Positions 36,004-45,275 of a stretch of DNA of 64,000 bases are shown here, piece after piece (positions within the stretch are counted from its first letter, which is position 1; each line of letters begins with the position of its first letter). The position numbers were made by a program, and so were the translations under genes. Origin of the DNA: Pararcticibacter amylolyticus (GTDB taxonomy: Bacteria; Bacteroidota; Bacteroidia; Sphingobacteriales; Sphingobacteriaceae); NCBI RefSeq assembly GCF_003130405.1, contig NZ_QEAS01000004.1, positions 154,644-218,643 on the forward strand, given 5' to 3'. The notes under the pieces are model-generated. The model did no database searches, was not told the DNA's origin, and saw only the letters and a list, made by a program, of their open reading frames with translations.

Positions 36004-39000
36004 ATGGATATTTTTACTTCAGCAGAAAGAGCATTTTTAAAATTGCTGCCCGGAAGGTACTGGGTTGCAGTACTCCTGATCGCAGGGATCTTCTTTATAT
36101 TATTACACCAACCGGTTTCAGCCCAATCCTTTACTGCTATAGCAGGCAACGGGACGGCTGGGAACTCCGGTGACGGAGGGCCGGCTATTGCTGCTCAGTT
36201 ATATGGTCCGACAGACGCTGTAACGGACAAAGATGGGAATATTTATGTAGCCGAAATAAACAATAACAGGATACGTAAAATTGACGTAAATGGAAACATC
36301 AGTACTTTTGCTGGTAATGGCCTTAACGGATTCCAGGGAGAAGGGGGGCCAGCTGCGAATGCCCGTTTATACCGCCCCTACAGCTTAGCAATATCCGGAG
36401 GCAACCTGTATGTTGCAGATCAGAATAATAATGCCATCAGGAAGATCAATCTCAGTACCACCATTATTACAACAGTTGTTGGAAAATCGACCGCCGGCTT
36501 TTCCGGAGACGGCGGTCTTGCCACCGCAGCATTGTTGAACAAACCAACCGGAATTGCGGTGGATGCGGCTGGCAATATGTTTATAGCCGACAATGTCAAT
36601 AATCGAATCCGGAAGGTAGATGTGAATGGAATAATCACGACTATCGCAGGAGATGGCGGAGCTGGTTTCAGCGGAGACGGCGGCCCGGCAACGGGTTCGA
36701 GGTTAAAAAACCCTAATGGGGTTGCTGTGGACGGCTCGGGAAATGTTTATATAGCCGATCGCGGAAATCACCGGATCAGGAAAATTAGTACCGATGGCAA
36801 GATCTCTACAGTTGCGGGTAATGGAATGCAGGGTTCAGGGACAGATGGCGAACCTGCGCTCAATACCAGGTTCGATTATCCCTTTGATGTGGCTGTTGAC
36901 TTTTTTGGCAACGTCATGATTGCCGACTGGGGAAGTTCCCGTATCCGGAAACTGGATGTTCAGACTAATACCGTTAAGACGGTAGTTGATTTGACTTCTG
37001 TTCCGGTTATGCCTACGGGTATAGGAATGGATGAACTTGGAAATATCTTTATCCCTGATCAACCGGGCAATAAGTTATACAAAGCAGAGCAAGCACTGCC
37101 TTCTACTCTCGCCGCTCCGGTGTTACTCAGCGCGGTGCCGGGAAACGGAAGGATAGATCTGACATGGAAAGCTGTTTATGGAGCAACTGAATATAATATT
37201 TACAGGGGTACAGTTTCTGGCAGCCTGGCATTACTCCCGGGAATGCCTGTAAAGAACACAGCTTTTCAGGATAAGACTTCATCTAATGGTACACGGTACT
37301 ATTACGCAGTAACCGCAGTGAATAAGAATTGTGAAAGCTTAAAATCAACGGAACTGGGCGCGATACCTGTTTTACCACAGCCTTCTAACCTTACCGCTTC
37401 CATTATGAGCTATCAGGTTAGTCTCGGCTGGAACAATGTGGAAGGTGCTGTGGCATATAAGGTTTACCGGGGAAGTTCGTCAGGCTCCCTTACGGCTTTG
37501 CCCGGAATGGTTTATTCAACGAACTTCACAGATAATGCAGTAGCGGGCGGCGATGCGTTTTACTATGCTGTAAAGGCTGTAGACAATCATTCGGAAAGTG
37601 TTTTTTCTTCTTCTGTATTTATCTCGGTTCCAGAGCCGCCTTCGGCTTTGATCACCACAGTAGCGGGGACAGGGCTCATGATGACAGCCCCTGCGCCTGT
37701 CAATGGTACTCTTGCTACCAGTGCAAACCTTCGGGGGCCCACCGGAATCAGAACAGATAGTAAAGGGAACATTTACGTCGCTCATGGTGAGGTTTTTGTC
37801 GACCGGGTGAATGTTGCGGACGGCACGATCTATCATGTTGCAGGGAATGGAAGTAATACCTATACAAATTACCAGAACAATGGGCTGGCTACACAGGCAG
37901 GGATCAGACCGGTGGGGATTGCGATAGATAAATCAGATAACCTGTATATTGCGCATACCGGCGAAGGCAGGATCCTGAAAGTTAATACTGTGTCCGGTAA
38001 GATCATAGCAGTAGCGGGTACGGGAAACATCGCTTATAGCGAAGATGGAAATACTGCTTTATATACTGACTTCGGTATGGTAGACCAGATTGAGGTTGAC
38101 GGAAAAGGAAATCTTTATCTTTCAGAGTATTACGGTAGGGTAAGGCGAATAGACGCTGTTACACAGACGGTCAGTACAGTGGCCCGGAATGCTGATTACT
38201 CATCGGGCTTTCTTAAGATCGCCCTGGACAGAGATGGAAACCTGTACTACGCAGATAATTCTGCCTTTCGCATCTTTAAAAGAGATGCGGTTTCAGGGAA
38301 TATCACTCAGGTTGCCGGCAACGGAACGAGGATGAAATCCGGAGATAATTCTTTGGCTATAAATGCGGGTTTAGGTGAAATACGATGCCTTACCCTTGAT
38401 AAGGATAATAATATATACCTGTCGGGTACCGATCAGCAGATAAGAAAGATATCTGCAGGAGGAGTTATTACAACAATTGCAGGGACGGGGATAGCCGGGT
38501 ATAGCGGTGATAACGGGCTGGCCATAGATGCTCAGCTGAATTTTCCGCAAGCCATTGCGGTGAACAATGATGGGGATGTATTTATCGCTGATAATCAAAA
38601 TGGGAGGATCAGGAAGCTGGGCTCTCCTTATATTAAAAATGTCAGGATGGTTTCCAGTAATGCTGAATCCGGAAAGGCCAGGCCGGGAGATCTTGTAACC
38701 CTAACTTTCGAAGCCATTAAGCCCTTAAGTCAACTCCCTTCAGTGACCATATCCGGGCAGCAAGTGCCGGTTTCACTTTCAGGTGGAGTATATAAAGCTT
38801 CCTGTACGCTGGGTTTATCAACGACCGAAGGCATGGTTCCATTTTCAATTAGTAACCTGAAAGACACCTCGGGTGGCGATGGCGGTACGGTGGGAACCAG
38901 TACGGCAGCCGTTATATTTGATAAGACGCCTCCGAAGCTGGAGCAGGTTAGAATGGTTTCGAAGGGCAGCAGCAATCCGGCAAGGGTGGGAAAAGATAAT

Positions 39001-42000
39001 GAGGTTGTTCTGTCTTTTTTTGCACTAGAGACGTTACCGGCAGCACCCGCTATAACGATTGGCGGGCATGAAGTTGCGGTCGTACAGAAAGGAGGGGCCT
39101 ATGAAGCTACCTACAAACTGCAGGAGTCTGATCCGGAAGGTATAATCCCTTTTACGATCAGCAACTATAGAGACCTGGTGGGAAATGAAGGTGCAGAAGT
39201 AACGAGCGCGTCTGCTTCTGTATTCTACGACAAGACTCCGGCTGGGACGAAATTCCTTTCCTTCAGGATGGTAAACAGGAACACAACAGAAAGATATCCA
39301 AAAGGAAAAGAAGGCGACCAGGTTATACTTGCCTTTGAAGCGGAGGAAACTTTAGCTAACATTCCTGAAATGAGCGTAAACGGCCATAAGCTTATTCCGG
39401 TATATCGTGATAACTACTATGAAACATCTTATATACTGACGGCATCAGACCCTGAAGGCCCGGTTACTTTTTCGATAAAAAATATCAGGGATATTGCTGG
39501 TAATGTTTCGAAAGACCTGAGCCAGGTAGATTTCAACGGATCTGCTTTAATCTATGATAAGACCGCTCCTGAGTTAAAAAATGTGAAGGTTCAGTTTTCG
39601 AATTCCAGGCTGGAGCAGTTGAAAGCAGAAGATAAGGTTACCATCAGTTTTGATGTCAGCGAGTCGATCTCAACGGTTCCTAAGCTGATATTGTCTGGTC
39701 ATGATCTGGCAGTAAGCCGGGTGGGTGAGCGTTATACAGCAGCTTATTCATTGAATCAGCAGGATTTGCCGGTAACATTTTTAGAATTGTCAGTTAACAA
39801 TATTATCGACTCAGCCGGCAATGCAGGGTTGCCTCTTAACCTGAAAAACCCTTTTGACTTTGCTTTGAATTTATCTCCAGCTACCGATGAAAAGCTAAAG
39901 GAAGGACAAGCTGTCGGAGCGTTTGCAGCGAACACGGGCTGGGAAGGAAATTATATGGTCGTTTCTCCGGCTTCAGGAGAAGATGCTTCCGTATATGCTG
40001 TTGTGCCTGTTACAGGTCAGACTTTAACTGAATCATATTTCGAGCTGGCAACAGGCGCTGGGGATACAGATAATAGTGCTTTTGATATAAGCGGAAAAGA
40101 GCTCGTTCCCAATGAATTATTTAATTATCCGTCTAAGGCTTCATTTTCGATCCGGGTGAGGGCCATCAACTCCAATAATCTGCCGCGGGAGAAAACCTTT
40201 ACATTCGCAGTAAGGGATATATTTGAACTCCCTGAAGATATACGCTTAAGCAATTCATCTCTTGCTGAAAATTCTGCACGGGGATCGGTTATAGGCGCGT
40301 TTAGTGCTATTGATCAGGATCCGGACCATAACTACAGTTACGTCCTGCAGCCGGGAGACGGCTCTGATGATAATATGTATTTCAGGATCAACGGCAATGA
40401 ATTGATAAGCGAGGAAAGTTTCGACTATGAAACGAAAAGCGCTTATCATATCCGGGTAAGAGCAACGAATCAGAAAGGATTGGTTTTTGAAAAGAGGTTC
40501 GATATTGAAGTGATTGATGTGCCGGAAGCTCCAACCGGTATTGTCTTGAATAAAACATCGATTAGGGAAAACGTGCGGATAGGTAGCCTGGTAGGATACC
40601 TGTATACCGAGGATGTGCAACAGGTGCAGAAATTTACATATGATCTGGTTTCTGGAGAGGGAGATGTTGATAATCATTGTTTTGCTATTAATGATGACGA
40701 ACTGATAACGCAGTCGGAGATTGATTATGAGCTAAAAAGTTTATACCATATACGGATCAGGACGACTAACTCATATGGCTTTTCTTATGAGAAGGTTTTT
40801 CAGATTAATGCGGAAGATGTCGATAGTCAGTTGCCTCTTAATCTTCGGGCAGATGGCAGTAACTGGAAAGTGGACTGGGAAATACCTGCAAGTAGTAAGG
40901 GAGATAGATATCTGGTTCAATATGAAATCAGGGATGAATCAGGAAAGGTCGTCGTACCGGAAAAGAAAGCAGGCTTCCTCTCAACGGTTGGGGCTGGTGC
41001 CGGTTTTTATGTGATTATGAATGCCGGAAAAGCTACGCTTGTTGAGGTAGGAGCGGGAACCGCAGCGTCTGCATTCGGGGTAGTTCTGCTTCCCGTGGGA
41101 CTAGTCGCCGGGTCGATCGTCTGGATGATCTACAACGAATCGTTAGTGAGAGAGTTTGTGCCGGGAGATGTATGGGATGACGGCAGCTTTAATCAGCATT
41201 TTTCAACTATTGTTAATGATTATCTGATTGGCAGAGCGAATACTCCTGTTAATCAGCCTGAAAATCCTGAGAAGGATAAAGATCCAATAAAGACGAGGAT
41301 AGCTACAGCCCGAAGCGTTTCCGCCTGGGCCGACATTGATAATGACGGCGACCTGGATTTAACTGTGATGACCCCTGATAAAACGAAAGACTTCAAAAAA
41401 GGGCAGGCTAAATTCCCACGCAGGTTGGATATGTATCTGAATATAAATTCACTGGATATGGGTAACATGGGAATGGTGCCTTATCCCGTGCAATATCCTG
41501 CTCTGCCTGAAATTGCAGATGGAAGTATCACCTGGCTTCATGCCAATAACGACGAATATTTGGATCTTTTCATAACGGGAAGTGATACGTCGGGTGTTTT
41601 ATATTCAAAACTTTATTATCAATACCGGGTAACTAAAGAAAACGTCGGGTTTATATACTCTAAAGTGGCGGAGTTGACAGGTGGTACAGAACAAATTGAT
41701 TCAACGAAATTAAACATACCAGAATTCAGCGCGCCTATGTTTTTTGATCCGGCGTCCATACAAAATGCACCTGCTGATGCACTTGCCAGATTTGCCGGCA
41801 TACCGCCTTTAACTGAAATACCCGGACTATTCCGGAGCTCGAGTGCGGCAGGCGATATGAACAATGATGGATTACAGGACCTGGTTGTGACAGGAATGAA
41901 AGCTGATCGAAGTGCATATTTTGGTATATTCCTGCAGCAGAAAGGCGGCGGTTTTAAGTTGTTGAGCACAAAAATACCAGGTGTTATCGACGGTTCGGTA

Positions 42001-43377
42001 AGCCTGGTAGATTATGACCGCAGCGGGCGCCTCTCTATTCTTCTTACAGGGGCAAATAATATTGCAAAGGTGTGCCGGCAGAAGGTAGATGGCACGTTCG
42101 AGATCATCGACCTGCCGGTCAGTACTTCGGGCCGGTCTAAGTGGTGGGATTACAATAATGATGGCTATATGGATATTATCATCGGCGGCAATCCTTCAAA
42201 GATACTTTTAAACGAGGCGAAGAACGATGGGCAAGAACGGGTCTTTACAGATGTAACGGCTAAGGTAGCACCTGCGGGACTTCCGAAGATCGACGAGAGT
42301 GCTGTAGAAACAGCAGATCTGAATAATGATGGAAAACCAGATTTTGTGGTGAGTGGTACCCCTGCTGAAGGTATTGGGCATGTGGTAAAAGTGTATTACC
42401 AGGATGGATCCGGGGATAAAATAACTTTTACAGAAGATAATTCCACAGGCATTCGGCCGGTAAGCAACGGTTCAATAAACTTTATCTATGACAATAATTT
42501 CACCCCACAGCTATTCGTTACAGGTTCGGCCGTTCCCTATACTGAAGTTGCAGCCAGGGCTTTAGCTAAGAATATTATCGTTACAGAGGAGCCTTTAAGC
42601 CGTTACCCGTTTGCCGGGATGGATGTCTATGATGTAAAGAAGGAGGCAAATAAGATATCTCCGAATACTCATCCTGTTTCACCGGTATGGCTGACAGCAA
42701 CTGTTAACAATAATGATAATAGTGTTACTTTGAGCTGGCAGGAGTCCTATGACAAAGAAACTCCTTCAAAAGGCTTGAGTTATAATGTGTATGTCAGTAC
42801 AGAGCCCGGAGAAGAAATGTTCACTTCTGCAGATCATAACAGTGACAGCTACCTGGCCAGCGTGTTCACGGGCAATAGCGGGGACGTGCTGAATCCTTTA
42901 TCGAGCTTTTTATATGGGGGGACCAGGAACCTGGTGCAGGTTGGTAATACAGTTAAAAATAGTATTACGATAAAAGGCCTGGCGAGAGACAAGGCATATT
43001 ACTGGGGAGTACAAACTATTGATAATGGGTATCTGGCATCAGAATTCAGTGCTGAACGGCGTTTTTATATGGGGCCGCCAGTAGAGCTGTTCCCCAATGA
43101 CAGATCTCTGAGTGTACATCCTGTATTAACCCCTAATGGTGACGGAATTAACGATGAGTTACAGATCCGGGGACTTGAATATCATGCGGTGAGCCAGGTT
43201 AAGATCATGAACACTTCAGGGAATATGGTCTGGTCTTCTTTTGGTTATAATTCATCAACAGGGGCGTTCAAGGGGCTGGACTCAGCTAATAAAAAACTTC
43301 TTCCCGGAACATATTACTACCAGGTGAAATATGATGATGGTAAGTGGCTCACGGGTTATCTGGTTTTATTGGATTAA
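36004..43377 (+). CDS. Giant T9SS-exported multidomain surface protein (NHL, Ig-like, cadherin-like, FG-GAP, CHU_C)
   Basis: This 2457-residue protein has a signal segment (YWVAVLLIAGIFFILLHQPVSAQ). Domains in order: NHL propeller repeats (about 40-355, with repeated FSGDGGPA and GNVYIADxxNHRIRK motifs), two FN3-like domains (365-545), a second NHL block (550-875), three to four Ig-like repeats (880-1290, each ending in xFDKTPP or similar), cadherin-like repeats (1300-1610), a region with an unusual hydrophobic stretch (1657-1711), FG-GAP/VCBS-type repeats with Ca-binding DxDxDGxxD loops (1775-2225), another FN3 domain, and a C-terminal gliding-type CHU_C sorting domain (LTPNGDGINDEL to the end). 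It should be exported by type IX secretion and sit on or leave the cell surface, probably as an adhesin. Confidence 0.9.
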   Translation: MDIFTSAERAFLKLLPGRYWVAVLLIAGIFFILLHQPVSAQSFTAIAGNGTAGNSGDGGPAIAAQLYGPTDAVTDKDGNIYVAEINNNRIRKIDVNGNISTFAGNGLNGFQGEGGPAANARLYRPYSLAISGGNLYVADQNNNAIRKINLSTTIITTVVGKSTAGFSGDGGLATAALLNKPTGIAVDAAGNMFIADNVNNRIRKVDVNGIITTIAGDGGAGFSGDGGPATGSRLKNPNGVAVDGSGNVYIADRGNHRIRKISTDGKISTVAGNGMQGSGTDGEPALNTRFDYPFDVAVDFFGNVMIADWGSSRIRKLDVQTNTVKTVVDLTSVPVMPTGIGMDELGNIFIPDQPGNKLYKAEQALPSTLAAPVLLSAVPGNGRIDLTWKAVYGATEYNIYRGTVSGSLALLPGMPVKNTAFQDKTSSNGTRYYYAVTAVNKNCESLKSTELGAIPVLPQPSNLTASIMSYQVSLGWNNVEGAVAYKVYRGSSSGSLTALPGMVYSTNFTDNAVAGGDAFYYAVKAVDNHSESVFSSSVFISVPEPPSALITTVAGTGLMMTAPAPVNGTLATSANLRGPTGIRTDSKGNIYVAHGEVFVDRVNVADGTIYHVAGNGSNTYTNYQNNGLATQAGIRPVGIAIDKSDNLYIAHTGEGRILKVNTVSGKIIAVAGTGNIAYSEDGNTALYTDFGMVDQIEVDGKGNLYLSEYYGRVRRIDAVTQTVSTVARNADYSSGFLKIALDRDGNLYYADNSAFRIFKRDAVSGNITQVAGNGTRMKSGDNSLAINAGLGEIRCLTLDKDNNIYLSGTDQQIRKISAGGVITTIAGTGIAGYSGDNGLAIDAQLNFPQAIAVNNDGDVFIADNQNGRIRKLGSPYIKNVRMVSSNAESGKARPGDLVTLTFEAIKPLSQLPSVTISGQQVPVSLSGGVYKASCTLGLSTTEGMVPFSISNLKDTSGGDGGTVGTSTAAVIFDKTPPKLEQVRMVSKGSSNPARVGKDNEVVLSFFALETLPAAPAITIGGHEVAVVQKGGAYEATYKLQESDPEGIIPFTISNYRDLVGNEGAEVTSASASVFYDKTPAGTKFLSFRMVNRNTTERYPKGKEGDQVILAFEAEETLANIPEMSVNGHKLIPVYRDNYYETSYILTASDPEGPVTFSIKNIRDIAGNVSKDLSQVDFNGSALIYDKTAPELKNVKVQFSNSRLEQLKAEDKVTISFDVSESISTVPKLILSGHDLAVSRVGERYTAAYSLNQQDLPVTFLELSVNNIIDSAGNAGLPLNLKNPFDFALNLSPATDEKLKEGQAVGAFAANTGWEGNYMVVSPASGEDASVYAVVPVTGQTLTESYFELATGAGDTDNSAFDISGKELVPNELFNYPSKASFSIRVRAINSNNLPREKTFTFAVRDIFELPEDIRLSNSSLAENSARGSVIGAFSAIDQDPDHNYSYVLQPGDGSDDNMYFRINGNELISEESFDYETKSAYHIRVRATNQKGLVFEKRFDIEVIDVPEAPTGIVLNKTSIRENVRIGSLVGYLYTEDVQQVQKFTYDLVSGEGDVDNHCFAINDDELITQSEIDYELKSLYHIRIRTTNSYGFSYEKVFQINAEDVDSQLPLNLRADGSNWKVDWEIPASSKGDRYLVQYEIRDESGKVVVPEKKAGFLSTVGAGAGFYVIMNAGKATLVEVGAGTAASAFGVVLLPVGLVAGSIVWMIYNESLVREFVPGDVWDDGSFNQHFSTIVNDYLIGRANTPVNQPENPEKDKDPIKTRIATARSVSAWADIDNDGDLDLTVMTPDKTKDFKKGQAKFPRRLDMYLNINSLDMGNMGMVPYPVQYPALPEIADGSITWLHANNDEYLDLFITGSDTSGVLYSKLYYQYRVTKENVGFIYSKVAELTGGTEQIDSTKLNIPEFSAPMFFDPASIQNAPADALARFAGIPPLTEIPGLFRSSSAAGDMNNDGLQDLVVTGMKADRSAYFGIFLQQKGGGFKLLSTKIPGVIDGSVSLVDYDRSGRLSILLTGANNIAKVCRQKVDGTFEIIDLPVSTSGRSKWWDYNNDGYMDIIIGGNPSKILLNEAKNDGQERVFTDVTAKVAPAGLPKIDESAVETADLNNDGKPDFVVSGTPAEGIGHVVKVYYQDGSGDKITFTEDNSTGIRPVSNGSINFIYDNNFTPQLFVTGSAVPYTEVAARALAKNIIVTEEPLSRYPFAGMDVYDVKKEANKISPNTHPVSPVWLTATVNNNDNSVTLSWQESYDKETPSKGLSYNVYVSTEPGEEMFTSADHNSDSYLASVFTGNSGDVLNPLSSFLYGGTRNLVQVGNTVKNSITIKGLARDKAYYWGVQTIDNGYLASEFSAERRFYMGPPVELFPNDRSLSVHPVLTPNGDGINDELQIRGLEYHAVSQVKIMNTSGNMVWSSFGYNSSTGAFKGLDSANKKLLPGTYYYQVKYDDGKWLTGYLVLLD

Positions 43378-43412
43378 GGATATAGATCTCAAGAGTTAAG
43401 AGAAATATGTGG

Positions 43413-43420
43413 TAACTTTG
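43413..43420 (+). promoter_or_regulatory. Bacteroidota -7 element before the HD-domain gene
   Basis: TAACTTTG, followed by C, matches the TAnnTTTG consensus exactly and lies 35 bp before the ATG at 43456. The upstream -33 TTTG is not evident at 19-20 bp. Confidence 0.4.
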
Positions 43421-43455
43421 CACCATTATACTTCAAGGATAAAACAGAACAACAG

Positions 43456-44052
43456 ATGCCTTCAGATAACTTGTTGAAACAAATTGAGTTTATCAAAGAG
43501 ATAGACAAACTGAAATATATACAAAGGAAAACCAGGCTGCTTAACAGCGACCGGCACGAGAATGATGCGGAGCATAGCTGGCACCTGGCGATGATGGCTA
43601 TTGTGCTGGCAGAGCATTCGAATGAACCTGTGGATATATTGAAAGTCATTAAAATGGTGTTGATTCACGACATCGTTGAAATTGACGCCGGGGACACGTT
43701 CATTTATGATGCTCAGAAAAATCATTCAAATACGGATGAAGAACGGATAGCGGCTAACAGGATCTTTGGCCTATTGCCCGGGGAGCAGGCGGCTGATCTG
43801 ATTGCTGTATGGGAAGAGTTTGAGGCTGGAGAAACGAAGGAGGCCCGGTTTGCGAGATCCATGGACAGGCTGGAACCATTGCTTCAGAATACGTCTAATA
43901 ACGGGGGGACCTGGGCTGAGTTTGGAGTGGACTACAACAAAGTCTACGGCAAAAAGAAGGTTATAAAAATGGGTTCTGAAGCTATATGGGGATTTGCCGA
44001 AATGCTGATAGACGAAAGCGTTGAAAAAGGCATTCTGAAAAAGAATGTTTAA
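43456..44052 (+). CDS. HD domain phosphohydrolase, YfbR/HDDC2-like
   Basis: This 198-residue cytoplasmic protein matches the HD_3 group of metal-dependent phosphohydrolases, which includes 5'-deoxynucleotidases. Metal ligands are visible in RHENDAEHSWHLAMMA (HEN..EHSWH) and in LIHDIVEIDAGD (His-Asp and the following Asp). The later RSMDRLEPLLQN carries the last conserved Asp. It probably removes phosphate from deoxynucleoside monophosphates, as characterised relatives do. It stands alone with its own promoter element and is followed by the GntR regulator gene 129 bases downstream. Confidence 0.9.
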   Translation: MPSDNLLKQIEFIKEIDKLKYIQRKTRLLNSDRHENDAEHSWHLAMMAIVLAEHSNEPVDILKVIKMVLIHDIVEIDAGDTFIYDAQKNHSNTDEERIAANRIFGLLPGEQAADLIAVWEEFEAGETKEARFARSMDRLEPLLQNTSNNGGTWAEFGVDYNKVYGKKKVIKMGSEAIWGFAEMLIDESVEKGILKKNV

Positions 44053-44120
44053 TCTGAAGTCTCCTGTCAGGGATTCTTATTCATGTGTTTAACATAAGCC
44101 GGATCATCTGAGGTAATTTA

Positions 44121-44162
44121 CTTGATTATCCGGCTATCTCCTTTACCTTTATGTTATAACAT
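44121..44162 (+). promoter_or_regulatory. Promoter and palindromic operator of the GntR gene
   Basis: CTTG (44121-44124), then 19 bp, then TACCTTTA (44144-44151) resembles a Bacteroidota promoter with one mismatch in each box. Directly on its downstream edge is the perfect 12-bp palindrome ATGTTATAACAT (44151-44162), and TATAAC recurs at 44171-44176. An 8-bp inverted repeat (44097-44104 with 44128-44135) surrounds the -33 region. The palindrome is a natural site for autorepression. Confidence 0.45.
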
Positions 44163-44181
44163 TCCAAATTATAACCATCGT

Positions 44182-45192
44182 ATGAATAAGATCATAATTG
44201 ACCATTCAGATAAAACACCAAAGGTCCAGCAAATCATTAACTCTATCAAAGCGGAAATAGACCGGGGCAGTTTAAAAAGGGGGGATAAAATACTATCGGT
44301 AGCCGATTTTGCCAAAACGCACCAGGTTGCGCGTGATACTGTAGAGAAGGCTTACAGGAGGTTGAAGGACGAGGGATATCTTGAAACGGTGGCGGGAAAA
44401 GGGAACTATATAACCGGTAACACAGGTGGAGAGCTGAGAATACTTTTGATCTTTAACAAGTTAAGTTCATATAAAAAGGAGATATATTATAGCTTCCTGA
44501 GGGTTATGGGCCCGAAGGCGAAGGTGGATTTGCAGATCCATCACTATGATCCGGCTATCTTAAAAGAAATAATAGCTCATAATAAGGGCAAGTATCATTA
44601 CTATGTTGTTATGCCCCATTTCTTCCAGGACAGTCCTGAACCTGATTACCAGGAGATATTTCACGGCATTGATCCTCAAAGCATCATGATGCTGGACAAG
44701 AAACCGGAAGTAAAAGGCATAGAATATCCGGCTGTTTACCAGGATTTTAGACTGGATATCTATGAGGCTTTATATCTCGCCCGGCACCTGTTTGAAAAAT
44801 ACCGTGGGATAACGGTGGTGTTTCCGCAGCTGAATCATCACCCAGTTGAAATTTTGGATGGTATCAGCAGTTTTTGCAGCGAATCATCTATTACGTTTTC
44901 AAAAGCGACTGATATGACTGAATTGATGTTGAAGAAAGGGGAGGCCTATATCACCTTAACGGAGTCGTCGCTGGCAGATCTGTTGAAAAAGATCCGTCTG
45001 TCGGGCTATGTTGCGGGCAAAGATATTGGCGTACTGTCTTTTAATGAAACGGTGATGAAGGAGCTCCTGGATATTACCGTGGTGACATCCGAGTTTACAG
45101 AAATGGGATCCCGAGCCGCGCAGATGATCCTGGACAAGAACTTTATACAGGTGAGAAACCAGTTCAGGCTGATTGTGCGGCAATCCTTATGA
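44182..45192 (+). CDS. GntR family regulator with periplasmic-binding-protein-like effector domain
   Basis: I place the start at the ATG at 44182 (MNKIIIDHSDKTPKVQQI, 336 residues); upstream codons from 44122 would cover the promoter. Residues 1-75 are a GntR winged helix (QQIINSIKAEIDRGSLKRGDKILSV, VARDTVEKAYRRLKDEGYLETVAGKGNYI). The rest has the LacI/sugar-binding fold (LRILLIFNKLSSYKKEI, SGYVAGKDIGVLSFNETVMKELLDITVVTSEFTEMGSRAAQMIL). In Bacteroidota this class controls sugar use genes. The ligand is unknown. The next gene, ilvD, starts 84 bases downstream and might be under the same control. Confidence 0.9.
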   Translation: MNKIIIDHSDKTPKVQQIINSIKAEIDRGSLKRGDKILSVADFAKTHQVARDTVEKAYRRLKDEGYLETVAGKGNYITGNTGGELRILLIFNKLSSYKKEIYYSFLRVMGPKAKVDLQIHHYDPAILKEIIAHNKGKYHYYVVMPHFFQDSPEPDYQEIFHGIDPQSIMMLDKKPEVKGIEYPAVYQDFRLDIYEALYLARHLFEKYRGITVVFPQLNHHPVEILDGISSFCSESSITFSKATDMTELMLKKGEAYITLTESSLADLLKKIRLSGYVAGKDIGVLSFNETVMKELLDITVVTSEFTEMGSRAAQMILDKNFIQVRNQFRLIVRQSL

Positions 45193-45275
45193 GCCCGGTA
45201 AATGATTTGCCGGATGGAATTTGATCGTACGCACAGGAAATCGCATATTTAACGCTTCATTTATAAAATTCATAT

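Noticed and set aside
36120-38630. Repeated DNA blocks that might suggest a tandem array
   Set aside because: The repetition is explained by NHL propeller repeats of the encoded protein; the DNA copies are diverged and keep the reading frame.
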